A DNA stretch of 64,000 bases from positions 248,001-312,000 of the forward strand of contig VUYT01000009.1 in assembly GCA_008802785.1 (NCBI GenBank), in the 5' to 3' direction. Origin of the DNA: Symmetrospora coprosmae. Lineage: Eukaryota > Basidiomycota > Cystobasidiomycetes > Symmetrosporaceae. Shown one piece after another: positions 8,451-21,991 of the stretch. The notes beneath the pieces were generated by a model that was not told the DNA's origin, ran no database searches, and saw only the letters and a program-made list of their open reading frames with translations. The number at the start of each line of letters is the position of its first letter. Within the stretch, counting starts at the first letter, position 1. Position numbers and translations under genes: made by a program.

Positions 8451-11136
8451 ATGGACGTGCAGCGTCATGATGGCACGTCGGCGGTGCATCCTGCTGCTGC
8501 CGCCCAGGGTAGCGGTGACATGGACAGAGGCGAAGGGAGCAGCAACAGCAACAGCGGCAACGACACTACGCATGCAGCAGCAACAGAAACAAACGCCATC
8601 ACCGACGCTGGCGACGTGCCTGTGCTGCATACCCTCGCGCAACAGGGGGACCTCGCCGAGATCCGCAAGCTGCTCGACAGCCAAAGTGGTGACGCGAGTG
8701 AACGCGACCATGAAGGAATCACGGCGCTCCACTGGGCTGCAATGGGCATGCACGTCGACGTGTGCCGCCTCCTCCTCGAGCGTGGCGCCGAGGTAGACGC
8801 CGTCGGAGGTGAGCTCATGGCGACCCCGCTCCACTGGGCTGCAAGGTACGTCTGTGCCACACTCGGCATCTCGACGGACACACCTCAGAAGAGAGCAAAG
8901 CTGCTAATCAGCCTTCGTATGCCTTGTGCCTGCAGAAACGGGCTGCTCTCGGTCGTCCAGCTGCTCATCAACCACGGCGCCGACCCCGCACTGACCGACG
9001 GGCAAGGCTTCAACACGCTGCACCTCGCCGTGCACTCGCACAACCCCATGCTGCTCGCGTACCTCCTCTCGCAGCAGCTGCCGCTGTCGATCGACTCGGA
9101 GGACTCAATGGGCCAGACGGGCCTCCAGTGGGCGTGCTACCAGGGCGACCAGATCAGCGTCTCGCTCCTGCTCAAGTACGGCGCCGACCCGAATCGTGCG
9201 GACGCGGCTGGATTGACCAGCGTCCACTGGGCCGCCGTCAAAGGGTCTGTAGGGTGCATCGCAAAGGTCGTAGAGGCCGGTGGGGATTGCCTCAAGAAGG
9301 ACAACAACGACATGAACCCGGTCGACCTCGCGCGCAGGCAGCACAGCGTCCCCGCATGGACAAGGGCCATGGAGAGCATCGGCAGGGAGATTGACGGCCG
9401 GCCGAAAAAGACGTCCTTCCTGCTGCTGTCGAGCGACAAGCACACAAAAGTCGCCATCTTCTTCCTGCCCTTGCTCACGAGTTTCCTCATACTCAAGACG
9501 CTCGAGATCCTGCCCTGGCACACAGGGATGCTCCTGTCTGCTGCGGAAGCATATGGCATGCATCACGTAATCACCCGTGTCCTGCTCGATGGGAAGGTCA
9601 ATCTGGGTGGAACCAAGGGCGCGGATGCGTTGCAAAAGAGCCCGTACCTCGTTGCTATTCTCACCAGCAGCATCTTCTGGGTCGGGTACGACTGGCTAAG
9701 CATCGTAGTCGGCAGTGAGTGTGGCGTACGCGCCCTGAGCATTCGTGCTTTTGCGCATTTTCGCTGATTCGCTTCACTGACCCGGCTCCGCAGAAACCAC
9801 CGAGTTCGCCTATACGAATTTCATCTTTGCTGCTGGCTGCTTGTTGACCGCGTACAACCTGTTCCGGTGCATCACCCTCGACCCCGGCTTCATCGCAAAG
9901 CCGTCCAGCGACATCGAGGTGCGAGAGGTGGGTGCTGGCCTGCAGGGTCTAAGCGAGGGAGTCGCACAGCCATCGTAAAGGAGATTCGCTGAGCGATGTC
10001 CCATGCCCGCACCTATCGACAGACAGTCGATGAGCTCACGTCGGAAGGCCGCTTGAACGGCCAGAACTTCTGTCTCGTGTGCATGACGCGCCAGCCGCTC
10101 CGGTCGCGACACTGCAGGCACTGCAACCGCTGCGTAGCTCGCTTTGATCAGTGGGTCCTCTCGCGATGCCCGGAGCTCCGCATCTTACTGAAGATGGCGC
10201 TTCATCCGCACGCAGCCACTGCCCCTGGATCTGGAATTGCGTCGGTCTCAACAACCACCGGCAGTTCATGTGCTTCGTGGCAGCCCTCATTGTCAGCATC
10301 ATCTCCTTCGACTTCCTCTCCTACCAGTGTGAGCCAGCCTCTCCGCCTCTACATACACTTGACCTTGTTGGACTCGACTGATGCCTCGTTTCGCAAACCC
10401 GCCAGATATGTCAACGAACTCGCCTAAGTACGACCCGACCACCATGTCGAGCACATGCCTATTGCCCTCGCCTATCTGCGCGTCTGCCCACTACGACGTG
10501 CGCACATTCGTCATTACGCTCTGGGCAACGGTGCAAATCTCGTGGACGGCCATTGTGCTCGGCAGCCACCTGTACCAGATCAGCAAGGGCATCACCACGC
10601 TCGAAGTTGCCAACTTGGGCAGGTACGGCCACCTCGGCTCGCGCGGGCTGTCAGCCGCGCCGCAGGAGGGCCTCATTGCTGCGAATGCCGCGGCGGCCGC
10701 TGCGAACGGCGGGGTCGGGCACACACACGGTCCTGGGTGCAAGCACGGGCATGGTCACGGGCACGCCCACGAGCACACGCACAACCCGCTCAAGATCTGC
10801 GCGCGGCTCGTCGGTCGCATGCTACCAGGCACGCTGCTTGCCATCGTCGGGCTGGACCTGTATACCAAGGGGCGAGGCGCAGAGGGCATGGTGCGCGCTG
10901 CGGACAAGAACACGAGCGTCAACCCGTTCGATGTTGGGTGCATCAACAACTGCACAGACTTCTGGTCGAGAGGCAAGACGCTCGGTGTAGATTACGAGAA
11001 GCTGTACGACCTCCCGCAGGACGGATACCCGGAGATGATGAGGAGGAAGAAGAGGGAGAAGGCTACTGCAACGCCGGAACGACCGCGAGGTGGCTCAGGC
11101 TACGAGATGGTACGGACGTCTTTAGAGGAAGTTTAA
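8451..11136 (+). CDS. AKR1: Ankyrin-repeat DHHC palmitoyltransferase, Akr1 type
   Basis: Six exons (8451-8845, 8936-9714, 9794-9927, 10023-10150, 10216-10328, 10406-11136) sum to 759 residues with matching phases. After an acidic Ser/Asn-rich start, ankyrin repeats occupy residues ~60-270 ([52 protein letters not shown]). Two membrane segments follow. Next comes the Cys-rich DHHC domain: [17 protein letters not shown], then [12 protein letters not shown] formed across the fourth splice junction. Two further membrane segments carry the family motif TTLE, and the cytosolic tail holds [11 protein letters not shown]. The enzyme attaches palmitate to Cys residues of cytosolic membrane proteins, at Golgi or endosomes in yeast. 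A His-rich stretch ([19 protein letters not shown]) near residue 630 is a lineage insertion that could bind metal, which is inference. Confidence 0.95.
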
Positions 11137-11700
11137 GTTTCCGTGTGTTACAACGTGTTGTTGTACAGACTCCGCTCTGCACTGCAGCATCATTCTACGC
11201 GAGCCTACCGTATGCATCGTATGCCTACGCCCTCTGCTACCTGCTCCGACGCTCGCGCTTCCGTTTCCTGCGCCTGAAGGGCCGTACCACGCTCTCTGAG
11301 ACCGTCTTCCCAGCCATTCCCTCTTTGCCCGCTTCGTAATCTCGAAGCTCACGCAGTCTTTCCGTACGCTCTACTAACTTGGGTTTGCTGCCAGGAAAGG
11401 CCATCCTGACTTCCCATATCGATTTCGCCCATAGGCCGGCAGGTCTGCTACCCGAGACGTGCTCATATACTCCCACTGTAGTCATCCAGCCTGTCTTCCC
11501 ACCGCCTGTCTGTCGCACTGTGTCTGCAGCTGTGTTAATGTTGTCCCCGTCACAGTCCGTCCATCTTGCTCGCGTCTCTCTCCAACAGATCGTTCATCCT
11601 GTGTCAGAGAACTAGCAGGAGTCTTGAGGATCGCCCATCGTATACCAGATCCGAAATGCCGTGCGCATCGCACACATCCCGCATTTGCCTGCCTGAGAGC
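11137..11700. other. Convergent intergenic region, nothing recognised
   Basis: About 560 bases between the 3' ends of the plus-strand AKR1 and the minus-strand F-box copy. Only short frames without domains are present. It probably contains both 3' UTRs. Confidence 0.55.
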
Positions 11701-13483
11701 TCAGCGAACACTCTGTGCACATGTTTCACAGAGAAGAAGTGTGCACCTTAAGCAATCTCGCAGAAACCTACGTGGACCTTCCTGTAAAGCATCCAGGGGG
11801 TCCAGTGTGGTGATTCTTAGGCTGAGCTCTTGCAACTCTGGCAGGCGAGCTGTACGCAGAAGGGCGGCGAAGCTGAGAAAGACGGTTGGCGACACGATCC
11901 ATGCCGCGACAGCTAGGTGGGTGAGCTTGGGGAGCTTGTTGAGATAGAGGATGCAGTTCATTGCGTTCCAGAACGCCGCCGCAGCCATTGGTAGAGCTGA
12001 CTGGTACGACAGGGGGCTAGTGTCTGCAGGGCGCCATTCCACGCTGAACTTTGCGAGATTCATGAAGTCACAGCCGCTCAAAGGCCTGGAAGGGCTAGTA
12101 GTTGAGCCAGGTCGACCATGTGCAGCGATAAGATGAGTGAGGTGATGTAGCCGGCTGAAGCTGATAGTCTGCCGAGATCCACAGCGAGAACTCCACACCT
12201 TCGAATGACTAGCTCGAAGGTGCCACCGGCCTGCACGCTCGCTGCAAAAGCTCTCAACCGCTGCGATTGCCCGGGCGGCTCGGCTGCGCTCATGCGGACG
12301 CACCGCAGAGCTAGGCAGAGCTCCAGCCGGGCGGAGAGAGTATCTTAAGAGGTCGCCGAACTCGGTTCTGAAATGTGAAGATCGATGCGACGGAGGGAGG
12401 GCATCATGATGATCTGAAGAAAAGCGCTAATGCTTTCGATAGGACTCGGGTGCAGGCGCAGCGACAGGAGACTGGTGAGCTCCATGCTATGAGCGTGACG
12501 TTGAGGGAGCACGATGTCGGAGGAACAGACTTCCAGATGGGTGAGTGTGATGCGAAAGGCCGTTGACCAGTTGGTGTGAGGAGCGAAGGTGACTGACGGG
12601 AGGATATCGCGGCCCGAGTTGTGGATCATGCTATCGGGTGAATACGAGTGCAGCTCGCTTCGTCGGGGAACGGTAGAAGGGCTTGCCCGCCAGTGCCCGT
12701 ACTCCCCGACAGGAGGAACTGCGATATTGTACTTTTGCTGAGAGGCGTTGAGAGCCTTCTGGAGGATTTGGTGAAGTTGCAGGCCACGGAAGTCGTACAT
12801 ACGGACGTCCAGACAGGACAAAGACGAAGCAGGGATGGCTGAGAGAAGGGGCGCTGCGTTCTGCACAGTGATGCGGTTTGCCGGCTTATCCCAAAAATGC
12901 ATGAACTCGATTCGGAGCTCGGCTGCGGCGGGCTGCTGGACCGCGAAGAGTTCGGAGACATGCTTGACCATGGAGCCGACAGTGCGTGTCGTATGTTCCA
13001 GATGCGGCTCTGAGTCCCACCCATATTCGTCTTGCGGGAGGACAGGCATTATACTGACTGTGACCACGAGCTTTGGCGGGGCGATGATGGCGCAGAGGGC
13101 GAGCTGTCTGGCAGTGACGCTTGCACATGTTCCCGGACTCTTGAACTGACCAATATGCAATGCTATGCGTATAGACTGGATGTAGCTGCGGAAGAAGCTG
13201 GGCGAAAATGCGTACGTGAATTCTTGCAGGTGCGTCGAAGAACAGTTCGAGAGGTCGATCTCCTTGAAAAGGATAGCCAGCTGCGTTGGACGGTCGCAGT
13301 CGCGAGAACCCAGATACAGTGAGTGAGGGACCCGTGAACGTGGTCGTCGCTGAGGCGACAGCACCCCACCGCAATCGACCGAAGGCCTTTTGTCACGCGG
13401 GACATGGTCTTCAGATCGCGTCGCTCGAGCTGCTCCGCTACCATCTCGAGGCACTCCTTCGGTAGATCAGTGAGCTGGAGCAT
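11701..13483 (-). pseudogene. F-box/leucine-rich-repeat gene, copy 1, with a broken 3' half
   Basis: The start at 13483 (minus) opens an F-box: MLQLTDLPKECLEMVAEQL then LKTMSRVTKGLRSIA. A splice from LRSIA to LAILFKEIDL is at the same place as in the paralogue at 28601 (RDIS to LPALFHTLDL). The second exon codes about 330 residues of leucine-rich-repeat-like sequence, then stops at 12345 just after MPSLRRIDLHISE. Beyond it LRR-like sequence continues but changes frame at least twice (for example CVRMSAAEPPGQ, then NLAKFSVEW, then LPELQELSLRI). Sequence and paralogy suggest a decayed SCF substrate receptor, or alternatively a truncated but functional protein ending at 12345. Family knowledge: F-box proteins bind Skp1 and recruit targets to SCF. 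The gene lies 160 bases downstream of ANAPC1 on the same strand. Confidence 0.68.
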
Positions 13484-13642
13484 CTTGCCGTGTCGATTTA
13501 TCGAGATGATGGTGGTCGGAAGGAAACCCGTGTCGGGGGCAACGGACGCGTCAAGAATACAAGGCCGGCGGCGAGGCAGGCACAGTAACCTCCGCGATTC
13601 ATGCAGAGTGAAACCTTCTCACTTGCCCGACATGCGCAAACG

Positions 13643-16600
13643 CTATACCCAGCGACGCAGCAACATCCCCGCGACCCTGCTGTTCGATACATCGGATGGC
13701 CTCCCCGCTTCTTCTGCTACCTTTCCAAGCGCCCTCTCCAGCACTCCGTGCAGAATCTGTTCTACGTTCTGTGCTCCGGCGCCCTCCAGCAACTCCATTG
13801 TATGCTGGGTCAGAAGTCCGAGTTCCTGCACCACCTCCGCGGGAGGGATGCCCAGCGTCACGATGATCCGGTTCAGACTGCTCAGCGTTTGTGCGCTGGC
13901 GGGTATCTGGCCATTTGCCAGATACTGCTGAATTGAGGCACCCTCTGCTTCGACAGATTGCTCCGCTGAAGCGAGCAGACGATGCTGCAGTGCATTGAGC
14001 AAGGAAGAGTTGACGAGCGGCGGCCGAGGCTTGATTGCGCCGAGCTGGCTTAGTAAAGAGCCGCCGTACAGCTCGATGACAAGCATGAGCTCCTGCAGGC
14101 TTTGCATGCTCGATGATGACGCCGTCGCACTCGTTGCCGCCAGCAAGGCAGCGTAGATCGCTCGATATACTGGAACCGCCTCCGACTTGTCCTGCACCAA
14201 GCACTCCATCATGGCACTAGCGTAAAAGTCCGACATCTGCTTCGTGCTCGCCAGATCGTGCTCTTCCGCTAAAAGGAAGAAGCGGTGATCTGTCCTCGCC
14301 ACGCTCGAATGCGTAGTGTAAGCCGAGATAATTCCGGAGAAGCTGTCGGCGCCGGCAAGGAACAGGCGTCCGCTTGAGCCCTCGTCCAGCACATTCGAAC
14401 CCGACTCCACCTTGGCCTGGGTGAAGATGCTCCGAATACCACGAGCGTCATGCGCGTAGCTGAGGTGCCCCGGTTTGCGCTTCACGAAAAGCGTCTGGCC
14501 GCGCAGGAAGCTGTCGAGATGCTGCTTGCTATTAGCGAAGTTGAGCGTGACGGGCCAGTAGCGCGGGCTGTTGGTGCGGATGGAGTCGATCGTGTGCAGG
14601 GGCGGTATGAGGGTCGGAGTAGTGAGCTTCTTGCTCCGCAGCTCCATCTCGGCCTTATCGCCGCCTTCCCGAACACGGAACTTGAGCGGCACGTAGATGG
14701 CCTTTCCACTATCGACGTCCTTGGCGATGAGACATCTCGGCTCGACAGCCAGCACCCAAAGGTGCCGCAACGCTTGCAAGTGGAAGCGGTTGCAGCTTGG
14801 TATGGAAGGAAAGACCGGATAGAAAGCGCACAGCAGGGCTGCAGTCGCGAGCTTCGATGTGCCGAGAGTGTAGCGCCCTTTGCCGAGGAAGAGCAGGCCG
14901 AGCGCCATGTGAGAGGCCATGTGGGTGCCGTAGGTGATGGTGGCGCCGACTTGGCCATGCATGACTCGCAGCCGACGGAGAAGGTTGAGCTCCCCTGTCC
15001 CCGCCATCACGGAGGCAAAGGCCAGAATGACGACGCTGATGCAGGTCTGCAAGCTGTGTTTCGAGAGCTTGCTGCGAAGGCTGGCCGTCACTGCTCGGTA
15101 CGAACAGTGATGGTGCATCAGTACAGGGCAGCTACTGTGAGTATAGGCTATCAGACCTACCCGTAGTCCCGGCTGCAGCCTTGATAAGCCGATCCAGATA
15201 GGAAATGAGAGTAATGTGGGCCTCTTCTTTCGCCGTCCCCGCATATTTCAGACCGATGGCAAGGCATCCGCCAGCCACGACGTTCCAGTAAGCGAGGTCC
15301 TGGTCGTAGGGGACTGCCCTCCCTGTCTTCTCCCGTCGGGCTATGCTCGCCAGGACAAAAGGCGGCACGAGGCCCTCCACCCAGTCCTTCGTGCATTTGA
15401 TGCTGTCCCACATAATGATGCTGCGACATGCCGTGCGGGACAGGATCTGCTCTGGACGGACGTGATCGAGGCGATCTACCGATTGCGGCACTTCGAGCAT
15501 GTCTGCCACGTCCTGCCGATTTGTGCGCAGGAAGGACAAGCCGAGCGCGATGCACGCAGCTGGACTGGTCACCCCGACATCGAGCGAGCCGTCCACAGAC
15601 GTCCTCGCTCCTGGCAGGTGTGCCGTCCGTCCGCCTGCCAGCAGGTACCGGAATGTTCTCAGCACATCGCTGTCGCCTGGCCCGAGATTGTCCGCTCCTC
15701 GTCCCAGCATAACGAGGCCATAGCTGAAACCCGAAGCGAGCGCATACCCCTCGCGACAGCTGTCGGGGTGCTCGGTGCCGAGAGTGTATATGCGCGTCAG
15801 ATCTCGAAGGAGCTTGTCGGCAATTTTGCGATTGCGCGACCCTGCATGCACCAGACCCAGGCCAACCAGTCCCGCAGACTGAATGATAGTCGAGACCTGC
15901 AGAGCAGCTGAGCTAGGTGGATGCAGCGCTGAAACATGTACCGAGAGAGCGCTTGTGACCTTCACATCGGCAGTGCCCATGTAGGCCGCACCGAGCCCAA
16001 GAAGCAGTCCGACAGAGGTGAACTCGTGCTTTGGGTCCATGTACTTGAACGCTTGGTAGGTGCCCAGACTGCGGATCTGGCCCGTAAGACCGAGACCGAG
16101 CAGGAATCCAGCATGACGAGCGTTGAGCTCGCTCGGCTTGTGAAAGGCGTACTCGGAGCTCTCGAAGTCTTCTTTGCTCCACGCAATGTGCAGGCCGACC
16201 GCTACGCCCGAGTGGAAGTATGGCCAAGCCTTCTGCTCGGGAGCAAGAGTGTCGCTGGAGAGCGTCACAACCGATGGCTGCGGGAGTATTTTGGCGGAGA
16301 GATCCACTTTGGGAATCTGCAGGCCATTCGTGCGGGGTCTGGCCAGAGCGCGGTAGACGAAAGCCGCGTTGCCGAACGGAATGGCCAGCGTGCGTGAAGA
16401 CAGCGCGAGCAAGTACTTTTGCTGTTCGGCTGGCAGTGCGGCCTCTCTAGGCAGTCGGAAGATATCCCATACCGTCAGCGAGACCAGGACTCCGACTAAT
16501 CTCTCAGGGCACTCACGAAGAATCGGCCGAGGCAGGTAGCTTTGTCAGCAGCGTGTGCGTATACGAAAGCATGCGATTGACATCGTCCAGCCGTTCGTCT

Positions 16601-19600
16601 TGGCTGAAGCGCGTCGCCTTGTCCTTGGCTTTGCGCTTGATGTGGTGTTGCGGATGGGAGATGGGCTTTGCTGACCGCAAAGGATCACAAATTGTGTCGA
16701 GATCGTACTGCATCCTCCGCTTGATGCTGATTGGCTGCGGGAAGTACACCTTTGAGTCTCAGTCGGGTGCGCGCGCCAGACAGATTAGCAAGAGTGCCCT
16801 CACCTCGCGCTTCCTGCCAGGCGTTGGCCCACTCAGCATCGTCAGCTGATCCGTGCGCCCAAGCAGGGCATAGGCTGCCTTAGGCCAAAGCTCAATATTT
16901 GAGAGTTGGCACTGCCTGATAGCCTCGCGGATTGGAATGGCGCATCCAAGAGCGAGCTCGTTCACATCGTCGACTGACCAGCCGAGTCGAGCGCATTGAA
17001 GAACTACTGGCTCTGCCGCATTCCTGCCAGCTACGTGTCCTTGTGCGCCCTCGGCGGTAGTGCCATTCTGAGCGAATACTTGCTGAGACGAAGCATCGGC
17101 ATGCCAGAGGTCGAATAGCCCGAGCACCTGAGCAAGGATTGGGAAGCAAGGACGCTTGCCGAAGAAATGGCTTGGTATAACGCCTTGCTCGCTTAGCAGC
17201 TCATCCAGCTGCGCAATAGGGGAAAGCGTGTGACGCCGCGCAGTGCGCGTTCGCAGAGCGCTATGCAAGTCGAACGGCGGAGGCAGCCGCAGTCCTTGTG
17301 GCGAAGCTGTGCGCAAACAGCGATGTCAGACCGAGTCGGGCGTATCCGCCGACGGCTGCACTCACCAGCCACTTCGATACTAGGTACAGCCCCGTCTCTG
17401 GCGCTCGCGTTGACGTACGCCCTGAGCCCGAGATGCGCCGCAATGTTGGCCAGCAGCGGTGCGACCAGGATGACGTCTGCAAGCCTGCGACTGACCAGCT
17501 TCCACTCTTCGCTCATGATGCGCAAAGCGAAGAGTACAATGCCGAGCTCGGGCAGAGAGGATGGTGGTTCAGGCATGGCAGTCGGACCTGCCGACGCACG
17601 GCTCGACTGTTCGGCGTGCAGGAGAGCCTCCCAGTCAGAGAGCTCTGCTGCCTTCGGTGCAGGCTGCACGACTGCCGGAAGGATGGCTTCCAACAAAGCC
17701 TGTATGGAATCTGTAGCTGACCGTCTCTTGGAGTTTGCGAGGAACCGGGAGTACACAGCCAGGAACGGCTTGCTGGGCAGCACACTTGCGAGCGTGGCGA
17801 GCACATCCCTGGCGAGTCTCAAAGGGACGCTATGCTGCAGTGACAGCTGAGAGCGCTGCCTTTGTCTGCTGTCGATGCGCAGAAGGACTTGTATTATATC
17901 ACGACCTGTCCGCTCCAGCGCGACAATCTTGCCGTGTAGAGTTGACGAGCAGGCCATGGCGATGGGATGGCTGTCGGCTGTGAGGAGCGCTAGCTGCCCG
18001 CCCGAGTCGAGTGAAACAAGGTCTAGCTGAGCCGGTCTAGTGCAGCGGACGGGGGCGATTGCTACGGAATCGAGTTGGCGTATCGGGGTACAGACCATCT
18101 TGGAGTCTGGCGAGCTCGGGCCTGCCGAAGGTGGGACGGTTGTGCGGGTGATGCGGTACAGATACGTCGTTTTGAGAGCTGGGACCAGAACTGCCAGGAT
18201 GGACTGACCGTCTCGAACATCGAAGACTGAGGCTGTCGCTGCGGACAAATCTCCGGCTCTGACAGGGGGGAAAAAGCCACATCAGTCCAGAGGAGGGCAT
18301 CGAAGCCAGCATCCGTAGAGGACGGAATGTCTCACGGCAGCGATTCAAACGACATGCTGCTCAAGCGCGAGATGCAAACGTCCGAGCTCCGGCTCTCCCG
18401 GTGCTCGTCCAGCATGAACGACGTCTCCCTCTCGAGCTCGCCGTGTCCCACATGGTGCGCCGGGTCCCCGTGCTCGTGCATGAGCGCATCGATAGCGGCA
18501 GCAGTCGCCCCTGCACCGCCCGTGCCCAGTCCGGTTGACAGCGCCCGCCCACTCAGCGCCATCCGATCGAGAGAGACGCTCAGCTCGTTCCGGGCCGTCG
18601 AGTGGCGACGGTCCATGAGCGTGCTGACGGCCGTGCCTGCGTTGGCACTCGCGCTCGCGCTCGTGCTGGCCGTCGAGCTGCGCCGCCCGGAAATGCGGTC
18701 CCTCGTCCCGTTCGCGTTCGCGTGCGCATTTGCGTGTCGAGACCTGCTCGCAGCTGACGGGTTGCCGGTGTGTCCCGCAGCTGCTGTCGATGCGGCCGCA
18801 GCGGGACCGCCGTCCGCCTGCGAGAGCATGGGCACGGCGACATCCGTGTTTGTCCCCATGGCTTCGAGAAAGTCGGCCACGCTCGTGTTGCCGTTGACGT
18901 GCGATTTCCGTCGGTCCAGCAGAGCCGACACGCGCCTCTGAGCCGCAGATGGCGCCTGTGCGTGCGACGCGTGTGCCAGTGATGATGTGACCGGCACGAT
19001 CGGGTCCGACGATGGGGGAGGCAGCTGCACGGCAGGCCCAGCCTCCGAGCCGGACACAGGGACACCAGCGCTGGCGCTGACGTCCATCATCGAATCGTTA
19101 CTGGGTCTGCGCCGTTTGCCAATGGCAGAGGGAGGCGGGAGCGTGCCATCCGCGCCGTTAATTTGAGTATTCTCGCGGGCATCCAGCTCCGCCAGCTCTT
19201 GCTCGAGCACGCGCCGGCGGAAAACGTCGTACGCTGCCTGCGCGCTCGACTCGACGTGCGCATAGGCCCAGATCGACAGCGTGCCCGTGCGCGCGTTGGC
19301 GCTGACGAGGAGCGGCTCGGACCCGTCCTGGCGCGACTGGGAGCTGAAGATGATGCGCTCGTCCGGCTCGGTAAAGAGGATCGTCCGGCCAGATGCAGTT
19401 GCGTGTGCTCTTGTGCGACTGCTGTTCCTGCCAATCACGTCCGTGTTGCCGTGCTCAGACTGCGTGGCAGGCACGTTGAGCAAGGCCGCCGCTTTCGACA
19501 CGGGCCGGATGTCGCTGAAAGGGTCGAGGAGCGTGTAGAAGACAGGCTGCTTGCGGCGTGAAGCGAGCAGCCTGTCTGGCGGAGTATACCACGACGGAAA

Positions 19601-20548
19601 GCGCGTTGTCTCGTCGATTGTCTCGCGCGCGCGCTCGAGCAGCAGGCCCTTCTCGAGCGCCCACAGCTTGCTGACTGCAAAGTGAAGCGGGACGGTATGG
19701 TTTGACCCGTCTGGGTAGTAGAGGTGGAGCCTGTCGTGGAAGAGGACGCAGAGTACGCGCACGCGCGTACTGGAGGAGAGGTTGGTGGCTGCGGCGCGCG
19801 TGGCGGACGCGTTGTGGTTGTCGTCGGACCAGGCGGGTGGCGGTGACTGGTGGAAAGGGCCAAAGAGGTCGTCGCCGGTCACGGTTCTGCTGCTGGATGG
19901 GGAGTCTGTTGCATGGCTGCCGCGGCTCGAGGGTGTCGCGTGTGGGTGTGTGCTCGCTGCTGACGGCTCGGGTGCAGCAGGAACCTCGAAGAAGGCAAAG
20001 AGGGCTTGCTGTATTGATGGGCCGGATTGTGAATGCTGATACTGACTGGACGAGCTCGAGCATGCCCCTTGCCCACGGTCATGCCCTTCCGCATCGGTGT
20101 AGTCGTATGTGCGGTAGACGCTTGAACCACGACTCCACACGAGCGCCGACCCGCGCCAGGTGAGCTCTTCGACGGGCCCCTCGCAGGTCGGAAGGTGCTC
20201 TGACCAGTTCCGTGTATATGATATGGATGGACCATCAAAGTAGATGACCGAGCTGGGTGGTTGCTCCTCCTGGGTGGTGATTGTGGTGCTGCCCCTCTTT
20301 CTGGCGGCGATGCTGCGCAGCTTTGCGAGGAGATCCGGTGCGCCCGCTTCACCAAACAGCTGCGCGTCGGTCAATACAGCGTCGTCGTCATCATCATCAT
20401 CCTGCTGCTCTGCTCGCTGTTTCCCTTTCTCCTGCCATCGTCTTCGACGACGCTGCTGTGCCTGTTCCTCAAAGAAGACGCGACCTGGCGAGGTGCGGGC
20501 TGGCAGTGGAGTGCCCGCAATGGGCAATGATGGGCTGGCTATGGCCAT
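13643..20548 (-). CDS. APC1: Anaphase-promoting complex subunit 1 (APC/C scaffold)
   Basis: A multi-exon minus-strand gene of roughly 2,100 codons. The first exon (20548-18336, 738 codons) carries the N-terminal beta-propeller region (NWSEHLPTCEGPVEELTW, VLCVLFHDRLHLYYPDG, FYTLLDPFSDIRPV) broken by low-complexity loops. The intron 18259-18335 joins it to AGDLSAATASVFDV. The middle holds helical segments (VNELALGCAIPIREAIRQC, RFSQDERLDDVNRML). The C-terminal exons encode the proteasome/cyclosome repeats (HAGFLLGLGLTG, GLLLGLGAAYMG, ACIALGLSFL, GGCLAIGLKYAG, MALGLLFLGKGRYTLG) and the conserved LQALRHLWVLAVEPR. It is the largest platform subunit of the APC/C, the E3 that degrades cyclin B and securin in mitosis. 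At least six introns are present; a few junctions (near 17373, 16760, 16500 and 15160) are approximate. Domain order and length fit the family. Confidence 0.95.
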
Positions 20549-20696
20549 TGGAGGGTCATGTATGCCGGATCTTCATGATGTTATGATCTGTTATATATGT
20601 GTTGGCGTTGCAAGTCGGTAGGATGGCGACCCTCGTGCGTGTGAGGATGTCCTCCCCCTCTTCAGATCAGCACCAACCACGTATCTATACACCAAT

Positions 20697-21991
20697 ATGA
20701 GCGACCTGCAGCAGCTCATCGAGTTTGGATTCGACGAGAAGCGCGCAAAGAGGTGAGTGAGGGTGCGGATGCGGATGCCATGCCATGGGTCAATGTTCCA
20801 GCCAGGCTGATGGTCATGCTGCATCCCACAGAGCTCTCCGCAAGACGCGCAATGCTGGACTGCAGCCTGCCCTGGACTACCTCCAGGACCACGAGGACAG
20901 CACAGGCGAGACCAGCGGGGACGATGGAGACGCCGATGGTGCAGCTGGAGCATCCGCATCCGTCCCAGAGATCCAGGGAGAGGCAAAGGTGAGACGAGAC
21001 CCTCGACGAGCTCGAGACGATGATGACGCAACGGACTCGCTGGACCGACCGTGGCGCCACACACGCGGGATACGGACGGCTTTTGGCATCGCATCGCATC
21101 GCTCGCCTACCTGCTAGTGGAGACGCGCTGACATCCCCCTTCACCGCTTCCCTCACACTCATCATAGTCCCTGCGCTGCGTCGAGTGCGGCAAGCAGTTC
21201 CGCAGCACGGCCGAGGCGTCCTACCACGGCGAGAAGAGCGGGCACAGCAACTTTGAAGAGTCGACCGAGGAGAAGCGCCCACTGACGGAACAGGAGAAGA
21301 AGGAGAAGCTCGCCGAGCTGCGCGAGAAGGCCGCCGCACGGAAAGCCGCTGCAGCGAAAAGCGACGCCGAGGAGGCAAAGAAGAATGATGCCATCCGCCG
21401 CAAAGCCGACAAGGACCTCGGCGCCATCAAGGAGGAGATGAAGCTCAAGGAGGCTCTCAAGGCCGCCGAGCAGAAGAAGAAAGGTGCGTCGAGTAAACCC
21501 GTGTCAGCGCGCGCCACTGACACCCCGCATGCATGCGTCGCGAATAATGGCTCGCAGAGAAGCTGGACGATGCCCGAGCGCGGGCAAAGATCAAGGCGCA
21601 GATCGAGGCCGACAAGAAGGAGCGCGCCGACAAGGCTGCAAAGGAGAAGGCGCTGCGGGACGGCACTGCCCTCCCCGCCGAGTCGTCGAGCACGGCCCCT
21701 TCGGGCCCAAAGCCGCCCGCGAGCAACGCGCCGTCCACCTCGGCCGCAGCTACAAAGAAGGAGACGCGCCTGCAGATCCGTCTCCCCACGGGAAACCCTA
21801 TCGTCACCACCCGACAGAGCGAGGACACGCTCCAGAGCGTCCTCGACTGGATCAGGGAGCAGCCGGCCGCCGCCGGGATCGAGGGGAAGATCAGCATACC
21901 GTTCCCGAGGAAGGTATTCAGCAGCGAAGAGATGCGAAAGACACTTGTGGAACTCGGCCTCACACCCAGCAGCGTCCTCATTGTCAACTAG
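20697..21991 (+). CDS. UBA, C2H2 zinc finger and UBX domain protein (UBXN1/SAKS1-like)
   Basis: Four exons (20697-20752, 20832-20988, 21168-21483, 21558-21991) give 320 residues in frame. The N-terminus is a UBA domain (LIEFGFDEKRAKRAL, then GLQPALDYLQDHED). A C2H2-type finger follows (CVECGKQFR with a distal HGEKSGH). Next is a long Ala/Lys/Glu coiled coil. The C-terminal UBX domain begins ETRLQIRLPTG and ends ELGLTPSSVLIVN. Family role: adaptor that binds ubiquitin chains through the UBA and p97/Cdc48 through the UBX, delivering ubiquitinated clients in the cytosol or at the ER. It is divergent from ANAPC1, with 148 bases between the start codons. The zinc finger between UBA and coiled coil is seen in fungal members, from memory. 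Confidence 0.92.
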
